DNA of 38,553 bases, taken from positions 1-38,553 of the forward strand of contig NVWB01000169.1 in assembly GCA_002733575.1 (NCBI GenBank). Direction: 5' to 3'. Numbering within the stretch: position 1 is the first letter of the stretch; the number at the start of each line of letters is the position of its first letter. The DNA is from Blastopirellula sp. Its GTDB lineage: Bacteria; Planctomycetota; Planctomycetia; Pirellulales; Pirellulaceae. Of the stretch, positions 1-9,351 are shown one piece after another. The position numbers and the translations under genes were made by a program. The notes beneath the pieces are model-generated. The model made no database searches. It was not told the origin of the DNA and saw only the letters and a list, made by a program, of their open reading frames with translations.

Positions 1-996
1 GTCGAAGCAGGTAAGATGACGGTCGAGCATGCAGAATGTCGTCCTTGCTCGATCGTCGCTGAAGTAGCTTCCCTCATGCGAGTACGTGCCGATGCCAAAG
101 GCTTGACTCTAGGAATTGACTACATCGGCGCGATACCAGAGACAGTAAAAACAGACTCCATTCGGCTCCGTCAGGTACTCATCAATCTCATCGGAAACGC
201 AATCAAATTTACAAAAGTAGGATCGGTTCGTCTTGCCACTCGCTTCGTGAGTGACTGCGATACGCCCTATCTACAATTCGATGTGATTGACACGGGATGT
301 GGCATTACTGAGGAGCAGAAAAGTAATCTGTTCCAGCCATTCATGCAGGCCGATACGTCAACCACACGAAAATTCGGTGGAACGGGCCTCGGGCTGACCA
401 TCAGCAAACGATTTACCGAGCTACTTGGTGGAGATCTCAACGTGGTTGCAACAAAGATGGGCTTTGGAAGTACTTTTCGAGCCACAATCGCTCCCATATT
501 GCTGGACAATGTAAAGATGCTTAACAACCCTATGGAAGCAACAACCTATGTGACTGATGATGACAATCCTATAGATCAAGTTTCAAAAACAAGTTTGCAA
601 GGGTGCCGTATTCTTCTCGCTGAGGACGGGGCTGATAACCAGCGACTGATTTCGTTTGTGTTAAAGAAGGCAGGCGCAGATGTAAGGGTTGAGGAAAATG
701 GCAAACTGGCACTCGACGCTGCACTTGCAGCAAGCGACGATCAAGAACCATTTGATGTGATTCTCATGGACATGCAAATGCCGGTAATGGATGGCTACGA
801 GGCAACTGGCCAACTTCGTCAACGTGATTACACTGGAGCGATTATTGCCCTGACCGCACATGCAATGGACAGTGATCGTCAGAAATGCCTTGATGCTGGT
901 TGCGATGCTTTTGCCACCAAACCAATTGATCGTGTAAAGCTCATTAGCATGATCAACTCATATTCCAAAGATAAGAATACAGTGAGGGTCTCGTAA
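1..996 (+). CDS. Hybrid sensor histidine kinase, C-terminal part (5' truncated by window edge)
   Basis: The frame is open from base 1, beginning VEAGKMTVE, the residues that normally follow the phospho-accepting His helix, so the sensor and dimerisation regions lie outside the window. Counting from the Met at base 16, the HATPase domain spans about 10-162, with N-box INLIGNAIKF (56-65), G1 box DTGCGI (92-97) and the F/G2 boxes FQPFMQAD and GGTGLGLTIS. A receiver domain follows (198-315) with acidic pair E203/D204, phospho-acceptor D252 in MDMQMPVMDG, LTAHA and K302. The protein would autophosphorylate on His and pass phosphate to its own receiver. No output domain follows, so the partner (an Hpt protein or another regulator) is elsewhere. 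The ligand is unknown. Confidence 0.95.
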   Translation, partial: VEAGKMTVEHAECRPCSIVAEVASLMRVRADAKGLTLGIDYIGAIPETVKTDSIRLRQVLINLIGNAIKFTKVGSVRLATRFVSDCDTPYLQFDVIDTGCGITEEQKSNLFQPFMQADTSTTRKFGGTGLGLTISKRFTELLGGDLNVVATKMGFGSTFRATIAPILLDNVKMLNNPMEATTYVTDDDNPIDQVSKTSLQGCRILLAEDGADNQRLISFVLKKAGADVRVEENGKLALDAALAASDDQEPFDVILMDMQMPVMDGYEATGQLRQRDYTGAIIALTAHAMDSDRQKCLDAGCDAFATKPIDRVKLISMINSYSKDKNTVRVS

Positions 997-1005
997 AAAT
1001 TCCCA

Positions 1006-1064
1006 TTTGGTGTACTAGCCCAGCGACCCTCGGCGTGGACATTCTTCCTCTAGTTCAGTTGCAA
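1006..1064. repeat. Dispersed ~59-bp repeat, copy 1
   Basis: About 59 bp recur at 17594-17652 in the same orientation with roughly 85% identity by eye; both begin TTTGGTGTACTAGCCCAG. On the minus strand both copies can be read as the end of a protein finishing RRGSLG-stop, and copy 1 lies just downstream of the recombinase relic at 1120-1329. It may be the 3' tail of the same decayed mobile gene. The rest of 997-1393 shows no intact gene. Confidence 0.7.
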
Positions 1065-1119
1065 TCACGTCAATCACCTACAAGCTCGATGAATAAACCA
1101 TCACATATTTAGCGAAATC

Positions 1120-1329
1120 CTAGCAGTGAATACGCAACCTTGACCCCTCCAGCATCTTCCGTCGCTTCTCCGCCGCTGGTCGGAGGGCAGTTGTCGTATT
1201 GACGTAAAATGCCTCGGTGGTTGTTACACTGGCATGCCCCAGAAAGTCTTTCACAACCATTGTTGGTACACCTGCTTCAATCAACTCGCTACCACAGGTT
1301 GAACGAATAAAAAACAACTCCGGCCTCAC
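1120..1329 (-). pseudogene. Tyrosine recombinase (phage-type integrase) C-terminal relic, copy 1
   Basis: Only about 69 residues are open. They match the C-terminal end of a tyrosine recombinase: IRSTCGSELIEAGVP (box with the second Arg), then VVKDFLGHASVTTTEAFYV, with the GH motif and the final Tyr that would be the nucleophile. The catalytic core, first Arg and N-terminal domains are missing, and the His expected three residues before the Arg is Phe. It cannot be an active recombinase. Bases 1143-1308 are repeated at 6629-6794. Confidence 0.75.
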
Positions 1330-1393
1330 GCTCCGTCAGCCCGATTTTGCATGAGACCAGAAGTTGTTCAAAGTCGGTAACCGCAAATGCCCC

Positions 1394-1810
1394 TTAAGCG
1401 GTTGCGGTGTTAGTAACGATGGCATTGTTCACTTCTGGGTATAACAATCGCGCGGTCGTTACCTCTAAATGACAATGATTTTTCGTAATCGTGGCATTGA
1501 CTAATATCGAGATCCGATCTGGTGTCCAGAGGCGATCCTCTAGCAGTCCCTGCCCATAAAGTATTAAAGTCGCTTCGATTCGAGTATCGTCCCCAAATGT
1601 GATATTAACACCTGGCTTCACGCAGCGTGTACGTTCCACTTCCACACGATAAATGGCCCAATTACTAGCGTTAGTTCGATTGATAATCCCAGCTATCCGT
1701 TCGTGTTGGAATATACTGGTAAAAGCTGGTTCACTACGCCACAACTTTTCAATTGCAGCGGCTAAAGATTCGGCGGAGTTGATTAGTTCAGTTCTTGTTT
1801 TTTGAGTCAT
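1394..1810 (-). CDS. Hypothetical protein, about 138 residues
   Basis: I do not recognise this protein. The frame extends upstream to 1933, but the Met at 1810 (MTQKTRTELINSAESL) has a strong GAGGAG ribosome-binding site about 7 bases upstream, so I start there. No signal peptide or membrane segment is visible. The N-terminal ~30 residues look helical. The rest contains alternating hydrophobic strands, for example the stretches around ATLILYGQG and RISILVNATI, suggesting a small alpha/beta fold. It ends at a TAA-type stop just before the recombinase relic and may be cargo of the segment bracketed by the two relics. Confidence 0.55.
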   Translation of the reverse strand: MTQKTRTELINSAESLAAAIEKLWRSEPAFTSIFQHERIAGIINRTNASNWAIYRVEVERTRCVKPGVNITFGDDTRIEATLILYGQGLLEDRLWTPDRISILVNATITKNHCHLEVTTARLLYPEVNNAIVTNTATA

Positions 1811-2112
1811 TCGACTCTCCTCATTATTCTTCGGCCATTCTGCATAGTACTTCTTGTATCGCATTGTCTTGGCCACCCTCCCAACAAACATTGTGGATGC
1901 TGGAATTGTATTTTGCGTCATCCCTTTCGACATAAAATTCAGTAAACGTTCATGTGAGAATTGTGTTACTCATCGACTGATGGCAACTCAATTTAATCGT
2001 ATTCGTAATTGATATTTTCTAAATAAGGTCTTGTTGGCAAGCAGGCTCCAGGAGTATTCGTCTTATGCACCGTTTGCTTGAAAAATGCACGCCACAACTT
2101 AATAGCTTGCCA
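1811..2112. other. Intergenic, about 300 bases, no gene seen
   Basis: It holds the Shine-Dalgarno for the gene ending at 1394. I see no other coding frame, RNA gene, repeat or clear terminator here. Confidence 0.5.
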
Positions 2113-2307
2113 TCACTGGATTACACTAGGTCGATATGCTCTGATGATTCGGTGGTACCTGCTTTTCTCTAAACTTACAATTTCATCATCTTCATCCATC
2201 AAGGTGTTGCATTTTGGACATCGTACCGATAGCGATTCACTGTCACGCCCAATTTCAGCAGCTTCCCGACAGCTTCTACAACGGAAATATTTTGAATCCT
2301 GATTCAT
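2113..2307 (-). CDS. Small zinc-ribbon protein, 64 residues
   Basis: This short cytosolic protein has two Cys pairs, CRSC (residues 10-13) and CPKC (30-33), in the spacing of a zinc ribbon, followed by an acidic patch (MDEDDE) and a basic tail. GGAG lies about ten bases before the ATG at 2307. Such proteins may bind nucleic acid or a protein partner; nothing here indicates which. It follows the kinase gene on the same strand after 180 bases. An opposite-strand frame over the same bases looks like a shadow because it has no motif. Confidence 0.6.
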   Translation of the reverse strand: MNQDSKYFRCRSCREAAEIGRDSESLSVRCPKCNTLMDEDDEIVSLEKSRYHRIIRAYRPSVIQ

Positions 2308-2487
2308 TGAGATAAATCTCCATTCGTTTAAATTGTTGAATTATCGACGAATACGTGAATCGTATCCATCAAGTTGTTCAATATAGGTGCCGATGAATAC
2401 ACAACTTGTATGTAGTACATCAGTGGTCGGTTTTATTGTTTCGACCGATTAGGTCTCAGTTACATTCTTTTAGTTTTGGAACTCATT

Positions 2488-5400
2488 TCATGGCATTGTT
2501 AATTTGTTCGTCTCATTCCGTAGGGAGTAAAGCAGGTGGACGCCTTCTTTATTAACTGTCGCTGCCAAAGTCTTACCATCTGGAGAGAAGAGTAGCTGGC
2601 GAATCTTGCGGTTTCCAATTTTAGTATCGAACAGAAACCGGCCAGTCTCTACATGTGAAAAGGCAATGGTCCCCTGCTCACCGCCACTGGCAATTGTGCG
2701 TCCGTCAGGAGAAAAGGTCAGCGCGAAGATTCCATCTCTGTGAGCGGTGATCACGTGCTTCACCTCTCCTGTCTCTGTATCCCAAATGCGAATAGTACGA
2801 TCATTGCTGCCCGTGGCAAGCTGCTTGCCATCGGGAGAGAAAGCTACACATCTTGCCGAACTCTGGTGTCCTTGTAATAGATGCAAAAGCCTTTGTGAGG
2901 CAACGTCAAAAATCATTGCATCGTTTTCCGATGAACAGGCCAGTAGAGTATCGTCAGGAGAAAAGGCTATGTCATAACAGTGAGGCATATGTAAATCGAT
3001 AACGGCATTTTGTTTTCCACTTTCTACGTCCCAGAGTTTCGCTGTGCCGTCCCAGCTGCCCGTAGCCAATAGCCGCCCATCAGAGGAGTATAAGATCTGA
3101 TCGATTGAGTGCTCATGGCCTGTTATCGTATTTCTGAGTTGACCTGTCTTGTAGTCCCAAAAGCGGATTATCCCTTCCTTGTGACCAGTTACGCAAGACT
3201 TGCCGTCAGGAGATACCGCTACGCATAATGCATGTTCTTTGAAATTACTGTCGAATGTACGAATTTTATCAGTCAGTTGATTCCAAGTGTGAATGTTCGT
3301 TTGATTGACTATGAGTAATTCGTTTCCGTGAGAGACAAACATGACTGAGTTGACATCCGTCGTTCCCACGATCTCCTGTCTGACTTGATCTCGTCCGCTC
3401 CAAGAACGCACGGTTCCATCTTTACTAGCCGAGATTAGCTGAGTGCCATCGGAAGAAAAGTCGAGAGACCATACACGGGAAGAATGGCCTTGGAAAAAAG
3501 GGGGCCATTGGTGTATTTCACCAACTTCCTGATGGCTCTCGTTTTGTAAGGACTTGATAGGCCAGACGCAAATTACGCCAGCCTTATCACTCGACGCAAG
3601 TAATTTACCATTAGGGTGAAAAGTAACTGCTTGGATATCGTCTTTATGTCCAACAAAAGTTTCAATTTGCTCCCCAGTCTTGGTGTCACAGAGGCGGATA
3701 ATATCTTCATCCGTGCCAATGGCTACGAGTTTTCCATCTGGAGAAAAACTTGCACAATTGGCATGACAATAATTGCCTTCATGCAATCCCAAATCGAGGC
3801 CGAATAGCCTTTTGCGAGTTCGCATGTCCGACAAACGAACCATTCCGTTGGGTGTGCCTGAAACACACAATCGGCCATCGGGCGAAATATCCATCGCTGC
3901 CTTCTCGAAAGTTCGTGCATAACCTTTTAGTTCGCCAAGCGTCTCACCAGTAGAAGGATTCCAGAACCTCAAAGACGTATCCTCTCCGCTGGAAACTAGT
4001 GTTTCACCATCATTGACAAAAAACACACGAAATCCTTGCTCGGGATGGGCTTGAAAGTTGCTGATCATTTTTCGTTCTGGTAAATTCCATACGCTGATCT
4101 TGCCATCGCTGCCGATTGAAGCCATGTGAATTCCATCTAGCGAAAAATCGATACCGCGAACCATTCCTTCATGAGCTAGTAATGTGTCTAAATGCTGATA
4201 GCTTTGTCCATCCCAGAGACAGATAGTTCCATCGTAACGACCGGTGACGAGAAACTTTCCATCCTCCGTAAAACGGGCCACACTACTTCCGCCGGTTTCT
4301 GTTGCGATACTACGAAATTGAGTTTTTCCTAACTGTCGAAGATACCACCACTCAAAGCCTCGAAAATCATTATCTGTATCGACTTTCGCGTATCTGTCAA
4401 CTAAATCTGTATATTGTCGTATATCGCGAGAATGCCAGGCCAGTGCAGCCAACCTAACGTCTGCTGCATAGACAAGTTGCTGGGAATATCTTTCATTCTT
4501 TTGTGCTAGTTTTTCGGAGCTTACTGCGATTTGTCTTTGATGCTCAACCTGCACAAGCCGCTCTTCAGCAAGTTGTTCAGAAACGATAGCTCGTTGTTCA
4601 GACATAATTGCACGTCGAGCCTGCCAAACACTAATACCTGTTCCTACAATCAGAGATACAGCAATAATCGTCGCAGTAAACAAAGCCATTTTATTTCGTT
4701 GGACGAGTTTGCGAAGTCGATAGCCTCGTGAAGGCGGGCAAGCTTCCACCGGTTCGTCTTTAAGATAACGCTCAATATCCGCGGCAAAACTGCTGGCCGA
4801 TTCATAACGCCGATTGCGATCTTTTTCGAGGGCCCTCATCACGATCCAATCGAGTTCCCCCTTGAGTTCGCCGCGCAGTTTTCGAGGATCTCCAAGGCGG
4901 TTTTCGGCTATTGTTGAAAGAGCTTGGGCTTGCAGGGTGCTGATGGCGGCACTAGGGCGTTGGGGTTCGTCTTCTCGGATGATGCGGCGGAATTCATCGA
5001 AGCCAGATTCTTTCAAAATGTCTCGATCAAACGGCGTTTTGCCGGTTAGTAGTTCGTACAGCAACACACCAAGCGAATAGACATCGCTGCGGGTATCGAT
5101 ATCGATTGTGCCCAGGCTGACTTGCTCGGGGCTCATATAAAGCGGCGTGCCGACCATTTGCGAAAACTGGGTGTAAATGGTCTGATCGGTCAACTTCTGA
5201 TTCACGGCTTTGGCGATCCCAAAGTCTATAATCTTGGGAACCGCCGCACCATCGATCTCGGCAATCAACACGTTCGACGGCTTAATATCTCGGTGAATAA
5301 TTCCCTTTTGATGGGCATGCTGCACGGCCTTGCAAACCTTGCTAAAAAGTTCAAGCCGCTGCACCGAAGTAAGTTTATGCTCATCACAATACTGGGTAAT

Positions 5401-5886
5401 CGGCAGGCCCTGCACGAGTTCCATAGCAAAGAACGGCTGGCCAGATTCGGTAACGCCACCATCAAAAATGTGAGCAATATGCGGGTGATCCATCATGGCC
5501 AATGCCTGACGCTCGGCCTCGAACCGGGCCACGACATCCTTAGTCGCCATGCCCGGTTTAATGACCTTCAACGCCACCCGCCGCCGGACTGGTTCCTCCT
5601 GATCGGCCACATAAACCACGCCCATACCGCCTTCGGCGAGTTGCTCTCGGATTTTGTAGGGGCCGATAAGGGTGCCGATTTTTTCGGAAATTTGAGGAAG
5701 TTCGGTGACCGCTAATCCTCCAGCAACACTTTGTAGGAAGCTGCCTGCTTGCTCATGTGAGTGCAGCAGAGCCCCGATTCGCGTACGAATTTCGTCATCT
5801 TGCCCGCATGCTTTTTCAAGGTAGGCAGCACGCTGCTTTGGATCAGTCAGATCGAGTGCATTTTCAAATATGGTGCGTTCGTTCAT
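2488..5886 (-). CDS. Membrane-anchored Ser/Thr protein kinase with 14 WD40 repeats
   Basis: 1132 residues. The N-terminal ~70 residues form the helical region usual in planctomycete kinases. The Hanks-type kinase domain (about 74-375) is complete: glycine loop EGGMGVV (85-91), Lys107 in VALK, HRD 198-200 with K202 and N205, DFG 221-223, and SPE at 252-254. One membrane helix follows (about 400-421), then a short coiled segment and 14 WD40-type repeats from about 515 to the end, enough for two seven-bladed propellers. By topology the kinase is cytoplasmic and the propellers are periplasmic. The gene starts 92 bases downstream of the sigma gene on the same strand. Such pairs are common in this phylum, and I infer that the kinase controls the sigma factor. 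Ligand and substrates are unknown. Confidence 0.95.
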   Translation of the reverse strand: MNERTIFENALDLTDPKQRAAYLEKACGQDDEIRTRIGALLHSHEQAGSFLQSVAGGLAVTELPQISEKIGTLIGPYKIREQLAEGGMGVVYVADQEEPVRRRVALKVIKPGMATKDVVARFEAERQALAMMDHPHIAHIFDGGVTESGQPFFAMELVQGLPITQYCDEHKLTSVQRLELFSKVCKAVQHAHQKGIIHRDIKPSNVLIAEIDGAAVPKIIDFGIAKAVNQKLTDQTIYTQFSQMVGTPLYMSPEQVSLGTIDIDTRSDVYSLGVLLYELLTGKTPFDRDILKESGFDEFRRIIREDEPQRPSAAISTLQAQALSTIAENRLGDPRKLRGELKGELDWIVMRALEKDRNRRYESASSFAADIERYLKDEPVEACPPSRGYRLRKLVQRNKMALFTATIIAVSLIVGTGISVWQARRAIMSEQRAIVSEQLAEERLVQVEHQRQIAVSSEKLAQKNERYSQQLVYAADVRLAALAWHSRDIRQYTDLVDRYAKVDTDNDFRGFEWWYLRQLGKTQFRSIATETGGSSVARFTEDGKFLVTGRYDGTICLWDGQSYQHLDTLLAHEGMVRGIDFSLDGIHMASIGSDGKISVWNLPERKMISNFQAHPEQGFRVFFVNDGETLVSSGEDTSLRFWNPSTGETLGELKGYARTFEKAAMDISPDGRLCVSGTPNGMVRLSDMRTRKRLFGLDLGLHEGNYCHANCASFSPDGKLVAIGTDEDIIRLCDTKTGEQIETFVGHKDDIQAVTFHPNGKLLASSDKAGVICVWPIKSLQNESHQEVGEIHQWPPFFQGHSSRVWSLDFSSDGTQLISASKDGTVRSWSGRDQVRQEIVGTTDVNSVMFVSHGNELLIVNQTNIHTWNQLTDKIRTFDSNFKEHALCVAVSPDGKSCVTGHKEGIIRFWDYKTGQLRNTITGHEHSIDQILYSSDGRLLATGSWDGTAKLWDVESGKQNAVIDLHMPHCYDIAFSPDDTLLACSSENDAMIFDVASQRLLHLLQGHQSSARCVAFSPDGKQLATGSNDRTIRIWDTETGEVKHVITAHRDGIFALTFSPDGRTIASGGEQGTIAFSHVETGRFLFDTKIGNRKIRQLLFSPDGKTLAATVNKEGVHLLYSLRNETNKLTMP

Positions 5887-5978
5887 GATTAGTGGCCTGA
5901 TGAGTAAGTGGGTCTATAAGACAATGCAAGTTTCAGGAACGAATCACGCCAAAAGAATGGGAGAAATTTAAATAAAAC

Positions 5979-6536
5979 TCATTCTTTGGACAATTCCTGA
6001 TGCAGCCAGGCTCTGGCATAGGCCCAACGTCGGTCTGCGGTTCGTGCTGAAATGCCCAGAATATCGGCAATTTGCGGAAGTGTTAGTCCTGCGAAATACT
6101 TTAGGTTGACTATTTCCGCCGCAGTCTTGTCGGTTTCTGAGAGTTTTGTCAACGCTTCGTTTAGGGATAGTAATTCGTCATTAGTTGACTTGCTGAACTG
6201 AATACTTTCTTCTAAATCAACCCGCTGCCGATCTCCACCATGCTTAGGACGGCTTTTGCGAACTGCATTGTTCACAAGTATCCGCCGCATGGCCTCGGCT
6301 GCTGCCGCAAAGAAGTGGGCACGTGAATCCCAGTGTTGAGCCTTCTCAACATCAACCATTCGGAGATACGTGTCATGGACAAGTGCCGTGGCTTGGAGTG
6401 TGTGACCAGGGTTCTCCTGGGTCATCCTGTGGGCGGCCAGTTTACGCAACTCTTCATACACCAGCGGCAGCAATTCCTCAGCTGCATTGGGATCACCCGC
6501 TTCAATCTGTGAGAGAATTTGCGTAACGTCAGACAT
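5979..6536 (-). CDS. RNA polymerase sigma factor, Sigma70_ECF family
   Basis: About 185 residues. Region 2 is seen in VHDTYLRMVD and HFFAAAAEAMRRILV. Region 4 has the helix-turn-helix LTLPQIADILGISARTADRRW. I start at the Met at 6536 (MSDVTQILSQIEAGD) because this matches the family N-terminus; 13 further codons are open upstream and the Shine-Dalgarno is weak for both. No anti-sigma gene is adjacent. The WD40 kinase gene follows 92 bases downstream, probably in the same transcript, so control by phosphorylation is the likely mode (inference). Region 2 should recognise a -10 element and region 4 a -35 element; no target promoters could be identified in the window. Confidence 0.92.
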   Translation of the reverse strand: MSDVTQILSQIEAGDPNAAEELLPLVYEELRKLAAHRMTQENPGHTLQATALVHDTYLRMVDVEKAQHWDSRAHFFAAAAEAMRRILVNNAVRKSRPKHGGDRQRVDLEESIQFSKSTNDELLSLNEALTKLSETDKTAAEIVNLKYFAGLTLPQIADILGISARTADRRWAYARAWLHQELSKE

Positions 6537-6626
6537 ACCGTGACTTTCAAAAATACGAACTAAAAATAGGAGCATACCGAAACCTGCGGTACAATCCAGC
6601 TAATAATGTTGCTCAAGCTTTTCCGG

Positions 6627-6872
6627 TTACCCTTCCAACATCTTCCATCGCTTCTCCGCCGCTGGACGGAGAGCATTTTTTGTGTTGACATAAAACGCCT
6701 CAGTGGTCGTACCGCTGGCATGGCCCAGAAAATCATTGACAACCATCGTTGGTACACCAGCCTCAATCAACACACTACAACACGTTAATCGAATGTTCTT
6801 TAGAACAGGCTTCATGCCTGCCCCAAATTGCAAGGTTTTGATCAAACGGAAGAGGAAAGCCTGCAATTCCAA
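6627..6872 (-). pseudogene. Tyrosine recombinase C-terminal relic, copy 2
   Basis: The residues from IRLTCCSVLIEAGVP through FLGHASGTTTEAFYV match the relic at 1120-1329 and keep the GH motif and the terminal Tyr. Bases 6629-6794 align with 1143-1308 without gaps at roughly 80% identity by eye. The residues before IRLTC do not look like recombinase, so the frame is a fusion of debris with the tail. It lies just upstream of the sigma gene. With copy 1 it brackets the sigma/kinase segment in direct orientation. Confidence 0.75.
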
Positions 6873-6930
6873 TTACCCCACTGTTTTGATTCAACCCTGG
6901 ATTTACAGAGTCTGGTTAAGTGACTAGTTT

Positions 6931-9351
6931 TTAGAACACAAAGGAAATTACTAGGACCAACAAAAGCAAGATCGGGTACACGAGTCGCGACCAACGGTCC
7001 ATGCGTTCTACTAATATTTTCTTTTCGTCATGGATCAACACCGTGTTGGCTACGGTTTGGATCAAGCCTGCAAAAACGGTCAGTGTAGAAATCAGGATAA
7101 ACCGGTCAATGCGAGTGACGTAGGAGACTCTCGGCAAGAGAACGGTAATTGCGAACAGGTAGGCGACTAGGGTCAAAAATGATGATGTTGAGATACCAAT
7201 GTTCGTGCCAGTTTGCTCTGGGTCAATCCAACGTGGCAGCCACGACATGATCACGATCAGACACAAGGGAATGATTACCTTCAAGATGAAGTAGGTTGCC
7301 TGACGAGCGACCTTGATTCTCATTTCATAGCCAGCAACGCCCACTTCATTAGGAATCGGATAGTAGGGTGATGGGGCAGCGTTCCAAGATACGACATCAA
7401 AGTCAGGCAAGGAGAATTTGGCCGCAATGCTGGAAGATCTTCCAAAGTCATTCACTAATGGAACCATTTTGACATGATCCTCTGAGATTCCAGCGGCAAC
7501 AATCTGAATCGACAATTCCTGTTGATCAAATGGAAAATCTTGAAGCTTCAGGGGCTGTGAAAACCGCCCCCACACCTTTTGTCGATAGATGACCGTTCCA
7601 TCCGGATGAATATCAACCGACTCAGGGTAGGATTTCCAGGCCATCTGCTGGCCAATTATCATTAGCCTTGGATTCCAAATGTCTGAGACATTGCGATGCA
7701 TAGGGCCAGGGCCTTTATGCCGGAGTAATGGGTTCTTCCATCGGGCCTCGTAGTACACGCTGGCGGCAAAACTTTGATCCGCGGAATTTACGTCATCTAC
7801 ATCGATCACGTAGATGGCAATCTGGACTTCTGTTGGCTCGCCCCAGATCGTTGGTCGTTCCATTTCGGGCTTTGCCTCATCGACCAGAATCGAGGGCTTG
7901 ACCTCTTCTGTGCCCTCTGCGCCAGCGGGTTTAGAGATTGTCGAGGGTGGTGCCGAGTCGGCTTGCCAAACTAGCGGCGGAGTCCAAGTTCCATCATAAG
8001 CTTCTGGCTTCGGCCAATAGAGTCGCATCACCATATAGAAAGGGCCTTTGGGTGCAGGTAACCAGTTGGGTAGTTTTTCTTCCGATGGTCTCTCGTGCTG
8101 AATGAGAAATGTAAGTCCGCCATCTTTATTGCGTATAAAGTTGGGCAGAATAGATGAACTAATTCGATATTGTTTGATCGGGTTCGAGACGAGGCCCTTG
8201 CTCTTACTATCGTACATGGTGATAGACCAAAATGCGTTGACCGGCGGCAGTTCCGCTTGACTCAGTTTCAAAATATAATTCGTATCACTTGCATCAAGTG
8301 GCTTTCCTTCCGCATCACTGAGATACAGTGGATAGAGGGCCTCTTCTTTAGAATTACTATAACGTCCGAGCTTGGCCGCCACTGCCCGCTTCATGTAATC
8401 GTTTTTAAGATATTCGCGTGTGCCTATGACTTCGGCAACTTTCAAAGTTGAAGTGGCTGCCGAGATAGCTGCCTTGCCTTCGTCCACTCCACGCTTCATT
8501 GCGGCCAGGGTTTCGGGGTTCAATCCCGAAGTATTAAATGGCGTACCAGCAACCACGCCAATACGCGTGAGACGACCCATGAGCTCCTGTTCAGAAGCGT
8601 GAGGCGGGCAGAATTTCAGCACGAAACTAAGCGTTGAAAAGAACAATAGGTCTGACTCTGTTTCTGCATTGGGTCGTGGGAAATTAATCTTCGCAGGAGG
8701 TTCAGGATTCGCTTGATTGAGATAACTGCTAAATTTCTGGAGTGTGTACTGCGACTGAATATTTTTTACCTTTTCAATGTCCTCTGGATCTCGCATTTGT
8801 GTCCGATAAATGGCCATGGAAAAATCTGTTTCACAGCGAATGACTTTGTTGATATTTTCAGGAATTTTTCCCTTCCAATTGGGGCCAGTAATCAAGTACA
8901 GTCCTGCGTTATTTCCGGTCGTTCGAGAACCAATGTATTCAAAAGTGAATTTATACAAATCAATCAGTTGAATCGAGTAGTATCGCGCATCCTTAATTCC
9001 TGGAACACTGAGTACCAGAGGTTCTGCTCTCAGGTCCATCCATACAGAAGAATAGGGCGTGTCGACATTCGGCGTGACTATTTGCACATCGGCTGGAGTA
9101 AATATATGGTTTCGATGCTTCAGCACGTTGAAGGGTGCTGCATATTTCTCGCCATCAGTATCGATTGCCATGGCATGCATCAACTGATAGTTTTCGACGA
9201 TCGGAAATCCGTAGATATACGCCTCCCGAGCAATCGCTTGGGCTTCAGTGGGTGTTAGCTCCTGCGATCTGCCAATTGAAGGCACAAAAGTGATCACGGC
9301 AATCACAGTCGATAACCGAACGATGCGTTGTGTGAAATGAAAATCACTCAT
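6931..9351 (-). CDS. Secreted DUF1254/DUF1214 protein fused to a pentameric ligand-gated ion channel
   Basis: 806 residues, with GGAAG six bases before the ATG. A signal peptide (1-29) is followed by a DUF1254 region (about 32-160: [18 protein letters not shown]) and a DUF1214 region (about 350-465: [28 protein letters not shown]). A Pro/Glu-rich linker (about 466-503) leads into a complete prokaryotic channel. The beta-sandwich extracellular domain (504-682) has DIWNPRL (558-564) and the Pro-loop core FPFD (606-609). Membrane helices follow: M1 684-706, M2 716-739, M3 750-773, M4 787-805. All folded parts except the M3-M4 loop should be periplasmic. I infer a channel gated or tuned by a small molecule bound or processed by the DUF1254/DUF1214 part. 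It faces the sulfatase cluster divergently. The domain identities are firm; the function of the fusion is unknown. Confidence 0.9.
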   Translation of the reverse strand: MSDFHFTQRIVRLSTVIAVITFVPSIGRSQELTPTEAQAIAREAYIYGFPIVENYQLMHAMAIDTDGEKYAAPFNVLKHRNHIFTPADVQIVTPNVDTPYSSVWMDLRAEPLVLSVPGIKDARYYSIQLIDLYKFTFEYIGSRTTGNNAGLYLITGPNWKGKIPENINKVIRCETDFSMAIYRTQMRDPEDIEKVKNIQSQYTLQKFSSYLNQANPEPPAKINFPRPNAETESDLLFFSTLSFVLKFCPPHASEQELMGRLTRIGVVAGTPFNTSGLNPETLAAMKRGVDEGKAAISAATSTLKVAEVIGTREYLKNDYMKRAVAAKLGRYSNSKEEALYPLYLSDAEGKPLDASDTNYILKLSQAELPPVNAFWSITMYDSKSKGLVSNPIKQYRISSSILPNFIRNKDGGLTFLIQHERPSEEKLPNWLPAPKGPFYMVMRLYWPKPEAYDGTWTPPLVWQADSAPPSTISKPAGAEGTEEVKPSILVDEAKPEMERPTIWGEPTEVQIAIYVIDVDDVNSADQSFAASVYYEARWKNPLLRHKGPGPMHRNVSDIWNPRLMIIGQQMAWKSYPESVDIHPDGTVIYRQKVWGRFSQPLKLQDFPFDQQELSIQIVAAGISEDHVKMVPLVNDFGRSSSIAAKFSLPDFDVVSWNAAPSPYYPIPNEVGVAGYEMRIKVARQATYFILKVIIPLCLIVIMSWLPRWIDPEQTGTNIGISTSSFLTLVAYLFAITVLLPRVSYVTRIDRFILISTLTVFAGLIQTVANTVLIHDEKKILVERMDRWSRLVYPILLLLVLVISFVF

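Noticed and set aside
2078..2302. Plus-strand frame overlapping the small zinc-ribbon gene
   Set aside because: It has low-complexity composition and no motif, while the opposite strand encodes a clean two-CxxC protein.
5122..5715. Long plus-strand open frame opposite the kinase gene
   Set aside because: It mirrors the kinase domain coding sequence, has no motif of its own and no ribosome-binding site.
8713..9258. 181-codon plus-strand frame opposite the DUF1254 region
   Set aside because: It is a shadow of the fusion gene with no recognisable domain or start signal.
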